Assembly: GCA_022824465.1 (NCBI GenBank)
Contig: JAJDZV010000001.1
Span: forward strand, 1 to 64,000
DNA length: 64,000 nt
Direction of reading: 5' to 3'
Source: Anaerolineae bacterium
GTDB lineage: Bacteria; Chloroflexota; Anaerolineae; Aggregatilineales; Phototrophicaceae
In this document: piece by piece, positions 43,341 through 52,482 of the stretch
How the letters are laid out: each line of letters opens with the position of its first letter
Numbering within the stretch: the stretch's first letter is position 1
Program-made: the position numbers and the translations under genes
The notes under the pieces: model-generated
What the model was told of the DNA's origin: nothing
Seen by the model: the letters and a program-made list of their open reading frames with translations, nothing else
The model's database searches: none

Positions 43341-44771
43341 TTGGCGCGCCGCCTGCTGATCCTGGTCCTGATCCTGCAAGTCCTCACACATCTGTTTTGG
43401 CTGTCGCTTTCGGTCCATTCGGGCCAAGTCGCGATTCCCTGGATGATGAACCAAGGCCTCCGCCTGTTCGACGACATCCTCGAGCAGCACGCGCCGGGCA
43501 GCTCAACCCTGGCGGCTTTGGCGCAACGCATCCTCCTGCTGGATCCGGCCCTGACTGTCAAGCTGCTGAATGTGGCGCTCGTCGTCGCCTTCACCGCGCT
43601 GGTGTATCTTCTGGCGCGGAGGCTGGCGAACTCGGCCGCAGCCGGCATCGCGGCGGCGCTGGTCTGGGCCTGGCAGGCGCCGGTCTACGGCAATGTCATG
43701 CTCTATTTCGACACGCTGCTGGCATTCTGCGTCTTGGCCGCCCTGCTCGCGTACTACTCCAAATCTGATGAGTCGTCGCCGCGCTGGATCGTGATAATGG
43801 GCTTGCTGATGGGCGCCGCCACCCTTTTCAAACAGCAGGCTTGGCTGGCGGTCGCTATCATGCTGCTGTGGCTGATGGCGACTGAAGGCCGCCCTTCGCG
43901 CGCGCTCGCATTCGCAGGGACGGCGCTGCTGTTGCCGCTGCTGCAATGGGCGATTCTGTTGGCGCAGGGCTCGCTATCGAGCTACATCTACTGGAACTGG
44001 ACCTTCAACCTCAGCGGCTTGATGGATGGCGTGCCGCTGGACGGCGACTTGTTCCGCAAACTTTTGCTTAGCAATATGCTGGTGATTCCCTACGTCTTGC
44101 TCGCCTGGCGCGAACGCGGACGGCGGCCACTCTTGCTCGCGCTCCTGTGGCTGGCAAGTTTGAGCGTTTTGTATCCGCGCTTTGGCGAGGTGCATGCCAT
44201 GGGACACCTGGCGCTTGCGGCGGTGATGTCCGGCATCGTCATTAACAAAGTCGGATCGGCGCTGGCTGACTGGCGACCTTGGAAGGTGATGCAAGCCGCC
44301 TTGGCTGGCCTGGCGATCGCGATTGGACTTGGCTGGCTCTGGACCGGCGCCGCGAGCTACCTGCATCTTCCGCTGGGTCCAGGCGCGACGCTCGGATACG
44401 ACGAATTCGCCGAGCTGGCGGCTGAACTAAAGGCGCGAAAGGACGCCGATGACACGCTCTTCATCTTGCCGGAGACCGATAGCACGCCACAGCTCCACCC
44501 GCTGACGGACATGCTGCCGCCCGGCGTCTGGATAAAAGGCTGGCGCTGGTACTTCCGCGCCGAGGGTGTGCTGGAGCGCTTAAAGGCCGAGTGGGCTGTC
44601 GAGCCGCCAAGCTGGATCGTGCTCTTCCCGCAACTGCTGCCGACCGATGAGCCGGGCGTGCCCGACCTGCTCGCCATCGTCGACGAGCGCTACCACCTGG
44701 TTGCTGACGTAGACGCCGTATACGGGCACGGTCCCGCCGAAATCTACCAGCTTGATGCCGCTTTCGAATGA
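43341..44771 (+). CDS. Family 39-like membrane glycosyltransferase (GT-C)
   Basis: 476 residues from TTG, with GGAG six bases upstream. About ten membrane helices follow an N-terminal ARRLLILVLILQVLTHLFWL. QGLRLFDDILEQHAPGSS is the extracytoplasmic loop in which GT-C enzymes have acidic catalytic residues, and VYGNVMLYFDTLLAFCVLAAL is typical of ArnT/PMT relatives. The C-terminal part (GYDEFAELAAELKARKDADDT, then LPETDSTPQLHPL) is a soluble outer domain. It likely uses polyprenyl-phosphate sugars. The stop overlaps the start of the next membrane protein gene (ATGA). Confidence 0.85.
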   Translation: MARRLLILVLILQVLTHLFWLSLSVHSGQVAIPWMMNQGLRLFDDILEQHAPGSSTLAALAQRILLLDPALTVKLLNVALVVAFTALVYLLARRLANSAAAGIAAALVWAWQAPVYGNVMLYFDTLLAFCVLAALLAYYSKSDESSPRWIVIMGLLMGAATLFKQQAWLAVAIMLLWLMATEGRPSRALAFAGTALLLPLLQWAILLAQGSLSSYIYWNWTFNLSGLMDGVPLDGDLFRKLLLSNMLVIPYVLLAWRERGRRPLLLALLWLASLSVLYPRFGEVHAMGHLALAAVMSGIVINKVGSALADWRPWKVMQAALAGLAIAIGLGWLWTGAASYLHLPLGPGATLGYDEFAELAAELKARKDADDTLFILPETDSTPQLHPLTDMLPPGVWIKGWRWYFRAEGVLERLKAEWAVEPPSWIVLFPQLLPTDEPGVPDLLAIVDERYHLVADVDAVYGHGPAEIYQLDAAFE

Positions 44772-46006
44772 CGCGCGCTGTGATTCAGCTTTCGCCGCGC
44801 GGCAAAGCTATCTACCAGTTCCTGAGCCTGACGACTGCGCTGCTGCCGCTCTACTGCGCCGGCTTCCTGCTGTCCGCGTTCAACCAGCTTCCCGCCTTTC
44901 CCTTGCCTGAGCTTTTCGCGGCCCGCCTCAACGAGTTCAGCGCCCAAGCCTTCAACCTGCTCGGCCTCACCGGCTTCATCGCCGCTGGCGCGATGATGGC
45001 GAGCGAGGCGACGGACGACGAGGCGCTCGCGAGGATGCCGCGCCTCTGGCTGGCCGTCGTCGCGCTGGCAGCCGCGCTAGGCGTCAGCGAGCATGCGTTG
45101 CTTGCGGACATGGCTGTCGCCTTGGCGCTGCTGGCAATCCTGCTGTGGACCAAGCGATTCGCCGCCAACGCATTTTGCCTGCGGACCTGGCGGCTAGGCT
45201 TGCTGCTCACCGCCGTGTCGCTGCCAGCGAGTCGTCTGGCTACCGGCGCAACAGCCGCTGCCATAGCCGCGTTCCAGGTCCAGGTCGCTTTCGGCCTCTG
45301 CGCCCTGAGCGTCGCTTTCTGGCTGATGCCACGCATCACATCATGCGGAAACCAGTGGGCGCGGCGCAACCAGCGGACGGCGTCGGCGCTGCTGATCCTG
45401 GGCGGCAGCTTGACCAGCCTCGGGCGCACCGGCCTGCCCGGCATCGCCGGTCTGGGCGCAGCGTCGCTGATTCTCCTCAGCTACATCCTCCTCGCGAGCC
45501 ACCTGGCGCGTCCATTGCGCGAGCGCAGCGACAACAACTCGCTCGCGCGGCAATGGCTGGCATTGGCGATCATCTTCTGGCTGGTCGGCAGCGGCATTCT
45601 GGGCGCGCTAGGCGTCGAGCGCGCTTTCAGCCAGGCGATGCGCGGCGCGGATCCGCTGGCGGCGCAAGACTGGCTCGTCCATTGGACGCTGCTCGCGCTG
45701 GTTTTGGCTTTCGTGAACGAAGCGGCGACATCGCTGCGCGGCGACAATCAGCGCGTGACCGGCTACGCCCCGCTGTGGCTGATCGCCTTTGGCGCCGGTC
45801 TGTCATTCGTGGCGCAACTGTGTCGCGGCGTCGCTCGATATGTCCTGCGTGAATTCGCCGGGAGCGCGCCAGCCAGCGAGCCCGAATTGCTGCTGCCGCT
45901 GACGCTGGTAACCATCGCCTGCTTAATCGCCCTTTCGGCCGGCGTCGGCGCCTACGCCCTGGGCTTCTTCATGCGCCGTCCCCGGATTCGCGTGGTCGAG
46001 CGCTAA
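44768..46006 (+). CDS. Polytopic membrane protein of unknown function
   Basis: 412 residues, about twelve hydrophobic segments and few charged residues between them. No family is recognised; the layout is loosely like heme-copper oxidase subunit I, but its conserved metal histidines cannot be assigned (His residues appear at SEHALLAD, LASHLA and DWLVHW only). The start overlaps the stop of the GT-C gene by four bases, so the two are translationally coupled and may act together, for instance in glycan export. The stop overlaps the convergent gene by four bases. Confidence 0.7.
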   Translation: MTRAVIQLSPRGKAIYQFLSLTTALLPLYCAGFLLSAFNQLPAFPLPELFAARLNEFSAQAFNLLGLTGFIAAGAMMASEATDDEALARMPRLWLAVVALAAALGVSEHALLADMAVALALLAILLWTKRFAANAFCLRTWRLGLLLTAVSLPASRLATGATAAAIAAFQVQVAFGLCALSVAFWLMPRITSCGNQWARRNQRTASALLILGGSLTSLGRTGLPGIAGLGAASLILLSYILLASHLARPLRERSDNNSLARQWLALAIIFWLVGSGILGALGVERAFSQAMRGADPLAAQDWLVHWTLLALVLAFVNEAATSLRGDNQRVTGYAPLWLIAFGAGLSFVAQLCRGVARYVLREFAGSAPASEPELLLPLTLVTIACLIALSAGVGAYALGFFMRRPRIRVVER

Positions 46007-46380
46007 CTGTCCGCGCCAGGCAGAAAGGCGGCCAACAGAACACTAGCATACGCGAGGAGCAGCCAAGCGCCGAAACTGCCTGCAGCCTCCGGCGGCATAT
46101 TGGGGAAGACCTGCGCAAAGCTCTCCGTCACGAAGGCGTCCAGCAACATGCCGGAGACGACCAGGAGCACAGCCGCCTCAAATCGCTGGGGGCGCGCCAG
46201 TCCACGCCAGCGAAACAGCCCCTGGGCGAGCGCCAGCATCGCCAATACAGTCAGCAGCCACAAGGTCAAGAGAATGACCGATTCCTCATACAGGAAAAGG
46301 TTGTGACCAAAGGCGCGAAAGACAATCGTCGCCAACAGCCAGATGACAAATCCGATTCCCAGGAAGAGCTTTCTATTCAT
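46003..46380 (-). CDS. Small four-helix membrane protein, possibly DUF5367
   Basis: 125 residues with four hydrophobic segments (LFLGIGFVIWLLATIVFRAFG; SVILLTLWLLTVLAMLALA; AAVLLVVSGMLLDAFV; GAWLLLAYASVLLAAFL). The pattern, with an early R after the first helix and a charged loop, resembles DUF5367 proteins; that name is tentative. The start at 46380 is preferred because the longer upstream frame covers the neighbouring gene's antisense. Function unknown. Confidence 0.65.
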   Translation of the reverse strand: MNRKLFLGIGFVIWLLATIVFRAFGHNLFLYEESVILLTLWLLTVLAMLALAQGLFRWRGLARPQRFEAAVLLVVSGMLLDAFVTESFAQVFPNMPPEAAGSFGAWLLLAYASVLLAAFLPGADS

Positions 46381-46403
46381 GTTGGCCCTAGATCCGGATG
46401 GCG

Positions 46404-47174
46404 CTAGACGCCCATGTGTGCCTTGATCCAGTCGATACGCGGATGACCCAATGCTTCCCACTGACGCAATGCCGCCTCCACGTCGTAGGCTACCGCCCGC
46501 AACTGAACTTCCAGCGTGCCATCCGTCCATTCCAGCAGCGCCCATTCGGCGTATCCGGGCTTGCCAAACGACAAGCCGACGCTGCCGGGATTGACCACGC
46601 GCCAGCCGCCGACTTCACGATCCATCGCCACATGCGTATGCCCGCAAAGCGCCAGCCGACCGCGCCGGTCCAGCAGGGCGTCGGCCGCTTCTTCGTCGGC
46701 GCTGTCGCGCGCCAGGGACATCGCTTCATCATCGCCGGGGATCGCGTGAAAGCCGATGACCGTACCATAGCCCGCGACCCTATGCCGCAATTCCCTACCG
46801 ATAATCTTGCTCAGAAACGCATATTCTTCCCAATGCAAGTCGCTCAGGTTCCAGGCGTAAATCGCATTGGCGCTGAGGACCTGCTCGCGATAAGCGGAGA
46901 ATTCCGCTGCCGCCTGCGGTCGGGAAAAAGGCAAGCGCTCGCCAGTGACCAGATAGCGGTCGGTGTTCCCGCCGATGATCTTGAGCTTGTCCTCGCCCAG
47001 CTCTTCGCCCAACATCAGCAAACGCCGGACGCACTCGCGCGCCTGCCCGCCCAGCGCGGCCAAATCGCCAAGGCACCAAACCAGATCGAAATTGCCAGCG
47101 CGCTCCATGTCCGCTAGCGCCGCTTCCAACGCGGGCAAGTTGCCGTGTATATCGCCAAATACTGCCAGTTTCAT
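46404..47174 (-). CDS. Calcineurin-like metallophosphoesterase
   Basis: 256 residues. Metal-site motifs in order: FGDIHGNLPALEAAL, WCLGDLAALGGQ, IGGNTDRYL (GNxD in place of GNHD), HAIPGDD and CGHTHVAMD, with NPGSVGLSFGKPG typical of this subgroup. Note Thr at the usual His of GNHD, which may weaken transition-state contacts. A relative is at 14700-15431, which keeps GNHD. Substrate unknown. Divergent from the large glycosyltransferase gene. Confidence 0.9.
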   Translation of the reverse strand: MKLAVFGDIHGNLPALEAALADMERAGNFDLVWCLGDLAALGGQARECVRRLLMLGEELGEDKLKIIGGNTDRYLVTGERLPFSRPQAAAEFSAYREQVLSANAIYAWNLSDLHWEEYAFLSKIIGRELRHRVAGYGTVIGFHAIPGDDEAMSLARDSADEEAADALLDRRGRLALCGHTHVAMDREVGGWRVVNPGSVGLSFGKPGYAEWALLEWTDGTLEVQLRAVAYDVEAALRQWEALGHPRIDWIKAHMGV

Positions 47175-47309
47175 ATGTTGGTAGTTCCTCCGGCGTGCTC
47201 TGTGTTCGAACTTTAACATGGAAGCGGCTCCGTTGCCGCAGGCAAATTGACTTCCACAGAGCGGAGCGCATAGTGCCAATATGATAGAATGTAGGTCGTT
47301 ATCTAGAGA

Positions 47310-49532
47310 ATGCTTGGGATCATTGGGATGCGCGTCATCAGAGCCTGGAAGCAGCTTCCATTTAATTGGCTGATTCCGCTGGTCTTTTTCTGCATTGGAC
47401 TGCTCTACATTTACGCTGCGCCTCACTTTGAAGCGTCCGACAATGAATCTCACGTCGGAGTCATTCAGTGGATTGTCGACACTGGCGAGCTGCCGGTGCA
47501 GGCCGATGAACATGACCACTTGTACGGCCACGAAGCTAATCAGCCGCCTCTCTTTTACCTGGCGATGGCGCCGATCTATTCCGCATTCGACGCCACTGAC
47601 TTCTCTGAGTATTTTCTACGCAATCCCTTGGTGCTGTATGGCGATCCTAAGCGCTTGGGCAATCGAAATTATATATTCTACCGGCAACCTTTTCCGCCCG
47701 ATCTCGCCGGCGCGTCTTTGGCGCTTTATGTCATCCGCTTGCTGAACCTGAGTATGGCGGTGATGACAGTCGCCGCTGTGTATCAGTCCGCGCGAACGAT
47801 TATGCCGGGTCATGTTGGATTCGCCGTTTTGGCGACGTCTTTGGTCGCTTTTAACCCAATGTTCCTCTTTATATCAACTTCTATCACCAATGATGTCATG
47901 GTGACGACGCTGTCAGCGCTTATTGTGTGGCAAATGCTGCTTATGCTGCGCCAGGGTTTCGATTCGCGGCGGAGCCTGTTTTTGGCCATCCTGATCGCCA
48001 GCGCGTCACTGGCCAAAATCAGCGGCTTGATTTCTTTGCCGGTTGTAGCGCTCGCCGGAAGTTGGACTCTTTTCCGCACGCGCGACCGTCGCGGTTTCAT
48101 GATTCTAGGGGTCGCTGTTTCGGCTGTGTTTTTGGCGGTTGCCGGCTGGTGGTTTGCTCGCAATCTCAGCCTCTATGGCGAGCTCTTTGGCACAGGCGCT
48201 ATGCTTGACCATTTCGGTAGGCGAAGCATCACGTTGTCGCGGATGTTGTCAGAGGAATTCCAAAGCTTGCGTATAAGTTATTGGGGGTTGTTTGGCAAGT
48301 TCAGCATCTTGACGCATGATCTCTACTACCATCTCACAGACGCGCTTTCTCTGATAAGCGTCGGCGGGTTCCTCATCTTTCTGGTGAAGAACCGCAAGAA
48401 CTCCTTTCTGCTAGCAGTCGTCAGCCTGCTAGGCGTTTATCTGGCTATCGGCTGCGCGTCGCTCATCTGGTTTTCGCTGCAAGCGCCGGCGACCTACGGA
48501 CGACATCTATTCCCTTTTATCACCTCAATCAGCGTCCTTATGACGATGGGTCTGCTTACACTTCGGATCCCGCCGCTGGCAGTCGCCATTCCCATGCTGC
48601 TGTTCAGTCTTGCCTCGCCTTTTATCTACATCATGCCGCAATACGATCACCCGCCGACGGTCGCGGAGGTTCCGAAGTCCGCAACTGTGACCTTCGCGCG
48701 CTGGGAGGACATCACCTTGATTGGATACGAGATTCCGAAGCCGCGCCGTTGGTCAGCCGGAGACGAGATCCCGCTGACGCTGTATTGGCAACCGCGCGCC
48801 CGGTCCAGCGAAATGCAAGCGCTCTTCATCACGCTGATCGATGCCGATGGCGATGCGCTGGCGACAATCGACAGCTTTCCCGGCTGGGGTACCCTGCCCA
48901 CGACCTGGTGGGAGCCGGGCTCAATCTACCGCGATGACTACCTTTTACAGATCCCGAAAGATGTCGAAGGCTTATCATCTGTGCAGTTGCACATCGGCTG
49001 GTATGACTGGGCTGACCGGATAGACATAATGCCAGTGTTGGAGACGGGCGAGGAGAACGCCGCCTTCATCGTGCCCGTCGGCGCGCTTGTCGCCGGCGAT
49101 AAGGAGCGCGAACTTGGAAGCGGAGCGACGCCGGAAGGCACGGTCTTCGGCGAGGCGATCAAGCTGAACCGCTTTCGCTTCCGCGCCGGACGCATCCTGG
49201 AGCTGGAGTGGCGGATTCTGCGTGAGCTGAGCGGGGACTGGCGAGCCTTCGCCATCGTCCTTGACAAGCCTTATCAGGACGGGATCGACTTTGAGGTGAT
49301 ATTCCAGGATGACCAGTCGGCGCCGGTTCCGCTCGATTTTCTCAAGGTCGACGAGACCTTCATCACGCGGCATGATATTCAGCTGCCAACTGGCTATCGA
49401 GCCCGGCATGGCATCTACGTCGGCTGGTACAACGAGACGCTTGGAATACGTCTACAAGCCCCCTACCCGCAGAATATGCTCCCCTTGCCGGATATCGCCT
49501 TTGACGCCGACGCCAACACAAGCGAGGCGTAA
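47310..49532 (+). CDS. Large membrane glycosyltransferase (GT-C, ArnT/PMT-like)
   Basis: 740 residues. About eleven membrane helices occupy residues about 15-450, beginning LIPLVFFCIGLLYIYAAPHFEASDNESHVG; the acidic loop right after helix one (EASDNESH) fits the catalytic aspartate region of GT-C enzymes. The last 290 residues (from about RWEDITLIGYEIPKPRRWSAG) form a soluble beta-rich domain with repeated segments. It probably transfers a sugar from a polyprenyl phosphate to an outer-surface acceptor. An internal ATG at 47328 is also possible as start. Monocistronic. Confidence 0.85.
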   Translation: MLGIIGMRVIRAWKQLPFNWLIPLVFFCIGLLYIYAAPHFEASDNESHVGVIQWIVDTGELPVQADEHDHLYGHEANQPPLFYLAMAPIYSAFDATDFSEYFLRNPLVLYGDPKRLGNRNYIFYRQPFPPDLAGASLALYVIRLLNLSMAVMTVAAVYQSARTIMPGHVGFAVLATSLVAFNPMFLFISTSITNDVMVTTLSALIVWQMLLMLRQGFDSRRSLFLAILIASASLAKISGLISLPVVALAGSWTLFRTRDRRGFMILGVAVSAVFLAVAGWWFARNLSLYGELFGTGAMLDHFGRRSITLSRMLSEEFQSLRISYWGLFGKFSILTHDLYYHLTDALSLISVGGFLIFLVKNRKNSFLLAVVSLLGVYLAIGCASLIWFSLQAPATYGRHLFPFITSISVLMTMGLLTLRIPPLAVAIPMLLFSLASPFIYIMPQYDHPPTVAEVPKSATVTFARWEDITLIGYEIPKPRRWSAGDEIPLTLYWQPRARSSEMQALFITLIDADGDALATIDSFPGWGTLPTTWWEPGSIYRDDYLLQIPKDVEGLSSVQLHIGWYDWADRIDIMPVLETGEENAAFIVPVGALVAGDKERELGSGATPEGTVFGEAIKLNRFRFRAGRILELEWRILRELSGDWRAFAIVLDKPYQDGIDFEVIFQDDQSAPVPLDFLKVDETFITRHDIQLPTGYRARHGIYVGWYNETLGIRLQAPYPQNMLPLPDIAFDADANTSEA

Positions 49533-49777
49533 AGCGAAACACCGCCAAATCTCGATTTGCCGAGGATTCGGGAGCGGTGAAAACCGAGGATATGGCAACA
49601 AATAATCCTGTCTCCGAAAGCATTAGATGTAGGCGCCAGCCTTGGCTCGCCCGCAGCAAATTCCCCAAACGGGCCTGACTATATCTTCTTGATTCACCAC
49701 ATTCAGGACGCGGCGACATTGACAGATCCCGCGCGGATTGTTATGCTCGCTGGCAATAGATTGAAATTGGAGTCACG
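49533..49777. other. Non-coding stretch before the cysteine leader
   Basis: No supported gene. It holds a copy of the TTGGCTCGCCCGC repeat around 49640-49655, also seen near 25.1 kb, and a related one at 52.0 kb. The promoter of the cysteine synthase transcript should lie in the last 100 bases; no confident hexamer pair was identified. Confidence 0.5.
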
Positions 49778-49825
49778 ATGTCGTATCACCTTTGTTGTTG
49801 CTGTTGTCAGAAGATGGGAGCTTAG
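49778..49825 (+). CDS. Polycysteine leader peptide upstream of cysteine synthase
   Basis: A 15-codon ORF reading MSYHLCCCCCQKMGA, with five consecutive cysteine codons (TGT TGT TGC TGT TGT). TTGGAG ends five bases before the ATG, a better ribosome site than most full genes here have. It ends 143 bases before the cysteine synthase start and is followed by strong hairpins and a T-run. Leader peptides rich in the end-product amino acid are classic attenuators; polycysteine leaders are known upstream of sulfur genes in mycobacteria. Here the ribosome would stall when Cys-tRNA is scarce. Function is inference from arrangement. Confidence 0.82.
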   Translation: MSYHLCCCCCQKMGA

Positions 49826-49839
49826 CCGCCTGAGATAAC

Positions 49840-49945
49840 AGCCAAGCATCCAAGACTGATGTTCCAAGTCAACTGGCAGAGGCGCGCGAGGCGCCCGAAA
49901 GGGAAAGCCCGGGTGCGCGCGTCCCCAAAGCTGGTTGGCTTTTTT
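49840..49945 (+). promoter_or_regulatory. Candidate cysteine-responsive attenuator
   Basis: After the leader stop, a stable hairpin (49882-49922: six outer pairs, a GAG bulge, seven inner pairs GCGCCCG/CGGGTGC) is followed by a terminator-like AAAGC TGGTTG GCTTT with six T (49927-49945). AGCCAA at 49840-49845 can pair with TTGGCT at 49935-49940, which would break that terminator. A ribosome stalled on the Cys codons could alter which pairing forms. Pairings found by eye; energies not computed. Confidence 0.6.
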
Positions 49946-49968
49946 GTTGGCGAGCGCGTGGAATCAAT

Positions 49969-50934
49969 ATGACGATCACTGCGGAATACGATGCGGAAAC
50001 GCTGACCGAGACCGATGACCAATCGCGGGATATCGAGCGGCAGATAGGCAATACGCCACTGCTCAGCTTCCGCCGCGTCACGCGGACACTGCCGCCGTCC
50101 GTGCGCATCTTCGCCAAAGCCGAATGGCAGAACCCGGGCGGCAGCGTCAAAGACAGAGCCGCCTATTATATCATCCGCGCCGCCGAAGCCGATGGCTCCC
50201 TGCGCCCGGGCAAAACCATCCTCGATAGCACCAGCGGCAACACCGGCATCGCCTACGCCATGATCGCCGCCGCCAAAGGCTACCGCGTCAAACTCTTGCT
50301 GCCGGAAAATGTCAGCCCGGAACGCGTGGCGATATTGCGCGCCTACGATGTCGACCTCGTCTTCACCGACCCGCTCGAAGGCTCGGACGGAGCGCTGCAA
50401 GCCGTGCAAACTCTGGCGCTGCGGGAGCCGGAGCGCTACTTCTACGCCGATCAGTACAACAATCCCGCTAACGTTCGGGCACACTATGCGGGCACGGGCG
50501 TCGAAGTCTGGCGGCAAACGCGGGGCAAAGCGACGCACTTCGTCGCCGGTCTGGGCACATCCGGCACGCTGATGGGCACTGGACGGCGCTTAAAAGACTA
50601 TGATCCCTCCGTGCGGATCGTCTCGGTCGAGCCCGACTCGCCCTTCCATGGCTTGGAGGGCTTGAAGCACATGACTACCGCCATTCAGCCCGGCATCTTC
50701 CAAGCGAATTTCGCTGATGAGAGACTCTCCGTGCGGACCGAAGAGGCGCATGCCATGGCGCTGCGGCTGGCGCGGGAAGAGGGCTATCTGGTCGGCATCA
50801 GTTCGGCTGCGGCCATGGTCGGCGCCCTGCGCGTGGCCGAGGCTCTCGCCGAGCGGGAGCAGCCTGGCACAGTTGTCACGCTATTTCCCGATAATGCCTA
50901 CAAGTATCTGAGCGAGGCTTTCTGGCGGGGCTAA
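49969..50934 (+). CDS. Cysteine synthase (O-acetylserine sulfhydrylase, CysM-like)
   Basis: 321 residues of the PLP-dependent beta-replacement family. The PLP lysine is K61 in GGSVKDRAA, the phosphate loop is STSGNTGIAYA (88-98), and GLGTSGTLMGTGRRLKDY is the second cofactor loop. ADQYNNPANVRAHYAGTG is closer to CysM than CysK. It makes cysteine from an activated serine and sulfide (or another sulfur donor). An N-terminal extension of about 20 residues precedes the core. Probably controlled by the leader peptide and attenuator upstream. Confidence 0.93.
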   Translation: MTITAEYDAETLTETDDQSRDIERQIGNTPLLSFRRVTRTLPPSVRIFAKAEWQNPGGSVKDRAAYYIIRAAEADGSLRPGKTILDSTSGNTGIAYAMIAAAKGYRVKLLLPENVSPERVAILRAYDVDLVFTDPLEGSDGALQAVQTLALREPERYFYADQYNNPANVRAHYAGTGVEVWRQTRGKATHFVAGLGTSGTLMGTGRRLKDYDPSVRIVSVEPDSPFHGLEGLKHMTTAIQPGIFQANFADERLSVRTEEAHAMALRLAREEGYLVGISSAAAMVGALRVAEALAEREQPGTVVTLFPDNAYKYLSEAFWRG

Positions 50935-50943
50935 GACCTCAGC

Positions 50944-51375
50944 CTAACCCGCCCCATTCCGATCGTAGTTGACAATCTTGTCCCACTCATCCGCCGTCGA
51001 GCGCGCCACGAAAGCCACCACCGGCTCGCTATCGCTCAAGTTGAAGACTTCGTGCGGGATGCCCGGCTCAATGAAGATGAAATCGCCGGCGCTATTATCC
51101 ACCACCTGCTTGCAGCCCTCGCCATATTCATGCCGAACATCACCCTCGACGATATAAAGCATCACTTCGAAGCCGACATGGATATGAGCATAGGCGACGC
51201 CGCCCGGCGGAATCGTGGCGACATTGATCGACAACTCCTTGGCTTTGACATTCTTGCTCGATAAACCGGTCTTGTAATGGATGCCGTTCCAATCGCGCTT
51301 CTTCCCGCCGCCGCGCAGGACGCTGATGCCATCATCGCCTTCGACCAATGCTCGCAAGTCCTGGTGTTCGCTCAT
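50944..51375 (-). CDS. Cupin-domain protein
   Basis: 143 residues. One cupin barrel: GGVAYAHIHVGFEVMLYIVEGDV (metal-binding HxH and Glu) and AGDFIFIEPGIPHEVFNLSD (second motif His). A small sensor or isomerase-like protein; ligand unknown. GGAG precedes the chosen ATG; a start seven codons earlier is possible. Convergent with cysteine synthase and divergent from mog. Confidence 0.88.
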   Translation of the reverse strand: MSEHQDLRALVEGDDGISVLRGGGKKRDWNGIHYKTGLSSKNVKAKELSINVATIPPGGVAYAHIHVGFEVMLYIVEGDVRHEYGEGCKQVVDNSAGDFIFIEPGIPHEVFNLSDSEPVVAFVARSTADEWDKIVNYDRNGAG

Positions 51376-51456
51376 TGCTTCCGCTCCGCCTCCCATTGCC
51401 TAATCCGCGCCAGTATAGCTAAGATAGGGGCGGCAATCCATACGAAAGGAGCGGCC

Positions 51457-51987
51457 ATGAGCGCCAGGATTGGCATACTGACCGTGTCCGACCGCGCCTA
51501 CCGCGGCGTTTATGAAGACCTGGGCGGACCCGCGATTCAGGACTATCTGACGGAGGTGCTGACCAGCGACTGGGAGCCGGTGGCAATGGTCGTGCCCGAC
51601 GAGTTTGAGCGGATTAAGGCGGCCCTGCTAGAGCTGGTCGATGAAGCCGGCTGCAGCCTGGTGGTGACGACGGGCGGCACCGGACCAGCCGTCCGCGACA
51701 TCACCCCTGATGCCACCGAAGCCGTCTGCGAGAAGATGATGCCGGGCTTCGGCGAATTGATGCGCCAAGTCTCGCTTAACTATGTGCCGACGGCCATCCT
51801 CTCGCGGCAGACCGCCGGGATACGCGGGGCGGCGCTTATCGTCAATCTGCCGGGCAAACCAAGCGCCATCCGCGATTGCCTGGACGCCGTCATGCCCGCC
51901 ATCCCCTATTGCATCGACCTGATCGAGGGCGCCTATCTCACCACTGACGAATGCAAGATCGTCGCCTTCCGCCCCAAGCCGAAATAG
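51457..51987 (+). CDS. mog: Molybdopterin adenylyltransferase Mog
   Basis: 176 residues. Mog adenylates molybdopterin before metal insertion in molybdenum cofactor synthesis. Family marks: IGILTVSDRAYRGVYEDLGGPAI, LVVTTGGTGPAVRDITPDAT, MPGFGELMRQVSLNYVPTAILSRQ, and IVNLPGKPSAIRDCLDAV, then PYCIDLIEGAYL. These match Mog more closely than MoaB. AAAGGAG lies just before the ATG. An in-frame extension upstream is ignored. No other cofactor genes are nearby. Confidence 0.92.
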   Translation: MSARIGILTVSDRAYRGVYEDLGGPAIQDYLTEVLTSDWEPVAMVVPDEFERIKAALLELVDEAGCSLVVTTGGTGPAVRDITPDATEAVCEKMMPGFGELMRQVSLNYVPTAILSRQTAGIRGAALIVNLPGKPSAIRDCLDAVMPAIPYCIDLIEGAYLTTDECKIVAFRPKPK

Positions 51988-52482
51988 CGCGCCGCTCTAG
52001 CGCAATCTCCAAACCCAGCAAATCCTTGTAGGAGCGTTCCGTGGCTCGCCCGCCCTCGCCAAAGACCACTAAGGCCTTCAGCGCGCAGCCAACCTGGAAT
52101 CGCGGCACAACACCCGGCGCCAATACCTCGCACATTTGTTCTTCACTTCCGCGCAAAATGATGATACAATTGCCCAATGGCTACCCTGTCTCATGCGCTC
52201 AATCTCGGCTCTCAGCGGATTGCTTCCTCGGAACTCCGCCCCCCCACGTATCTATACTGTATCCATACACTTGCCAATTTGCCGACACCGCTCGCATTCT
52301 GCCAAGACCCTGCGGCACCGGGCTTGCGCGGAAATTGATCAGGACGAACCGCGGTCGCGGACCAGAATCTGACGCCAGCCCGCCAGGCTCCTGTTGTGGC
52401 GCGGTGATGGCCACGGCGAGTATACTTGGGCGACAAGCTTGAAGACTCGAGAACTTTCGAAAGCGCCCAAGGGAGCGACAAC
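51988..52482. other. Non-coding stretch between mog and the epimerase gene
   Basis: No supported gene. A degenerate palindrome with TGTAGGAGCG and GTGGCTCGCCCGCC (about 52027-52053) belongs to the dispersed repeat family. The start of the epimerase transcript should lie near the right end; no clear promoter was identified. Confidence 0.5.

Noticed and set aside
49867-50538. Minus-strand frame opposite cysteine synthase
   Set aside because: It covers the coding strand of a clear PLP enzyme and has no motif of its own.
52041-52442. Plus-strand open frame of 133 codons between mog and the epimerase gene
   Set aside because: No start context or family pattern, and it begins inside a dispersed palindrome.
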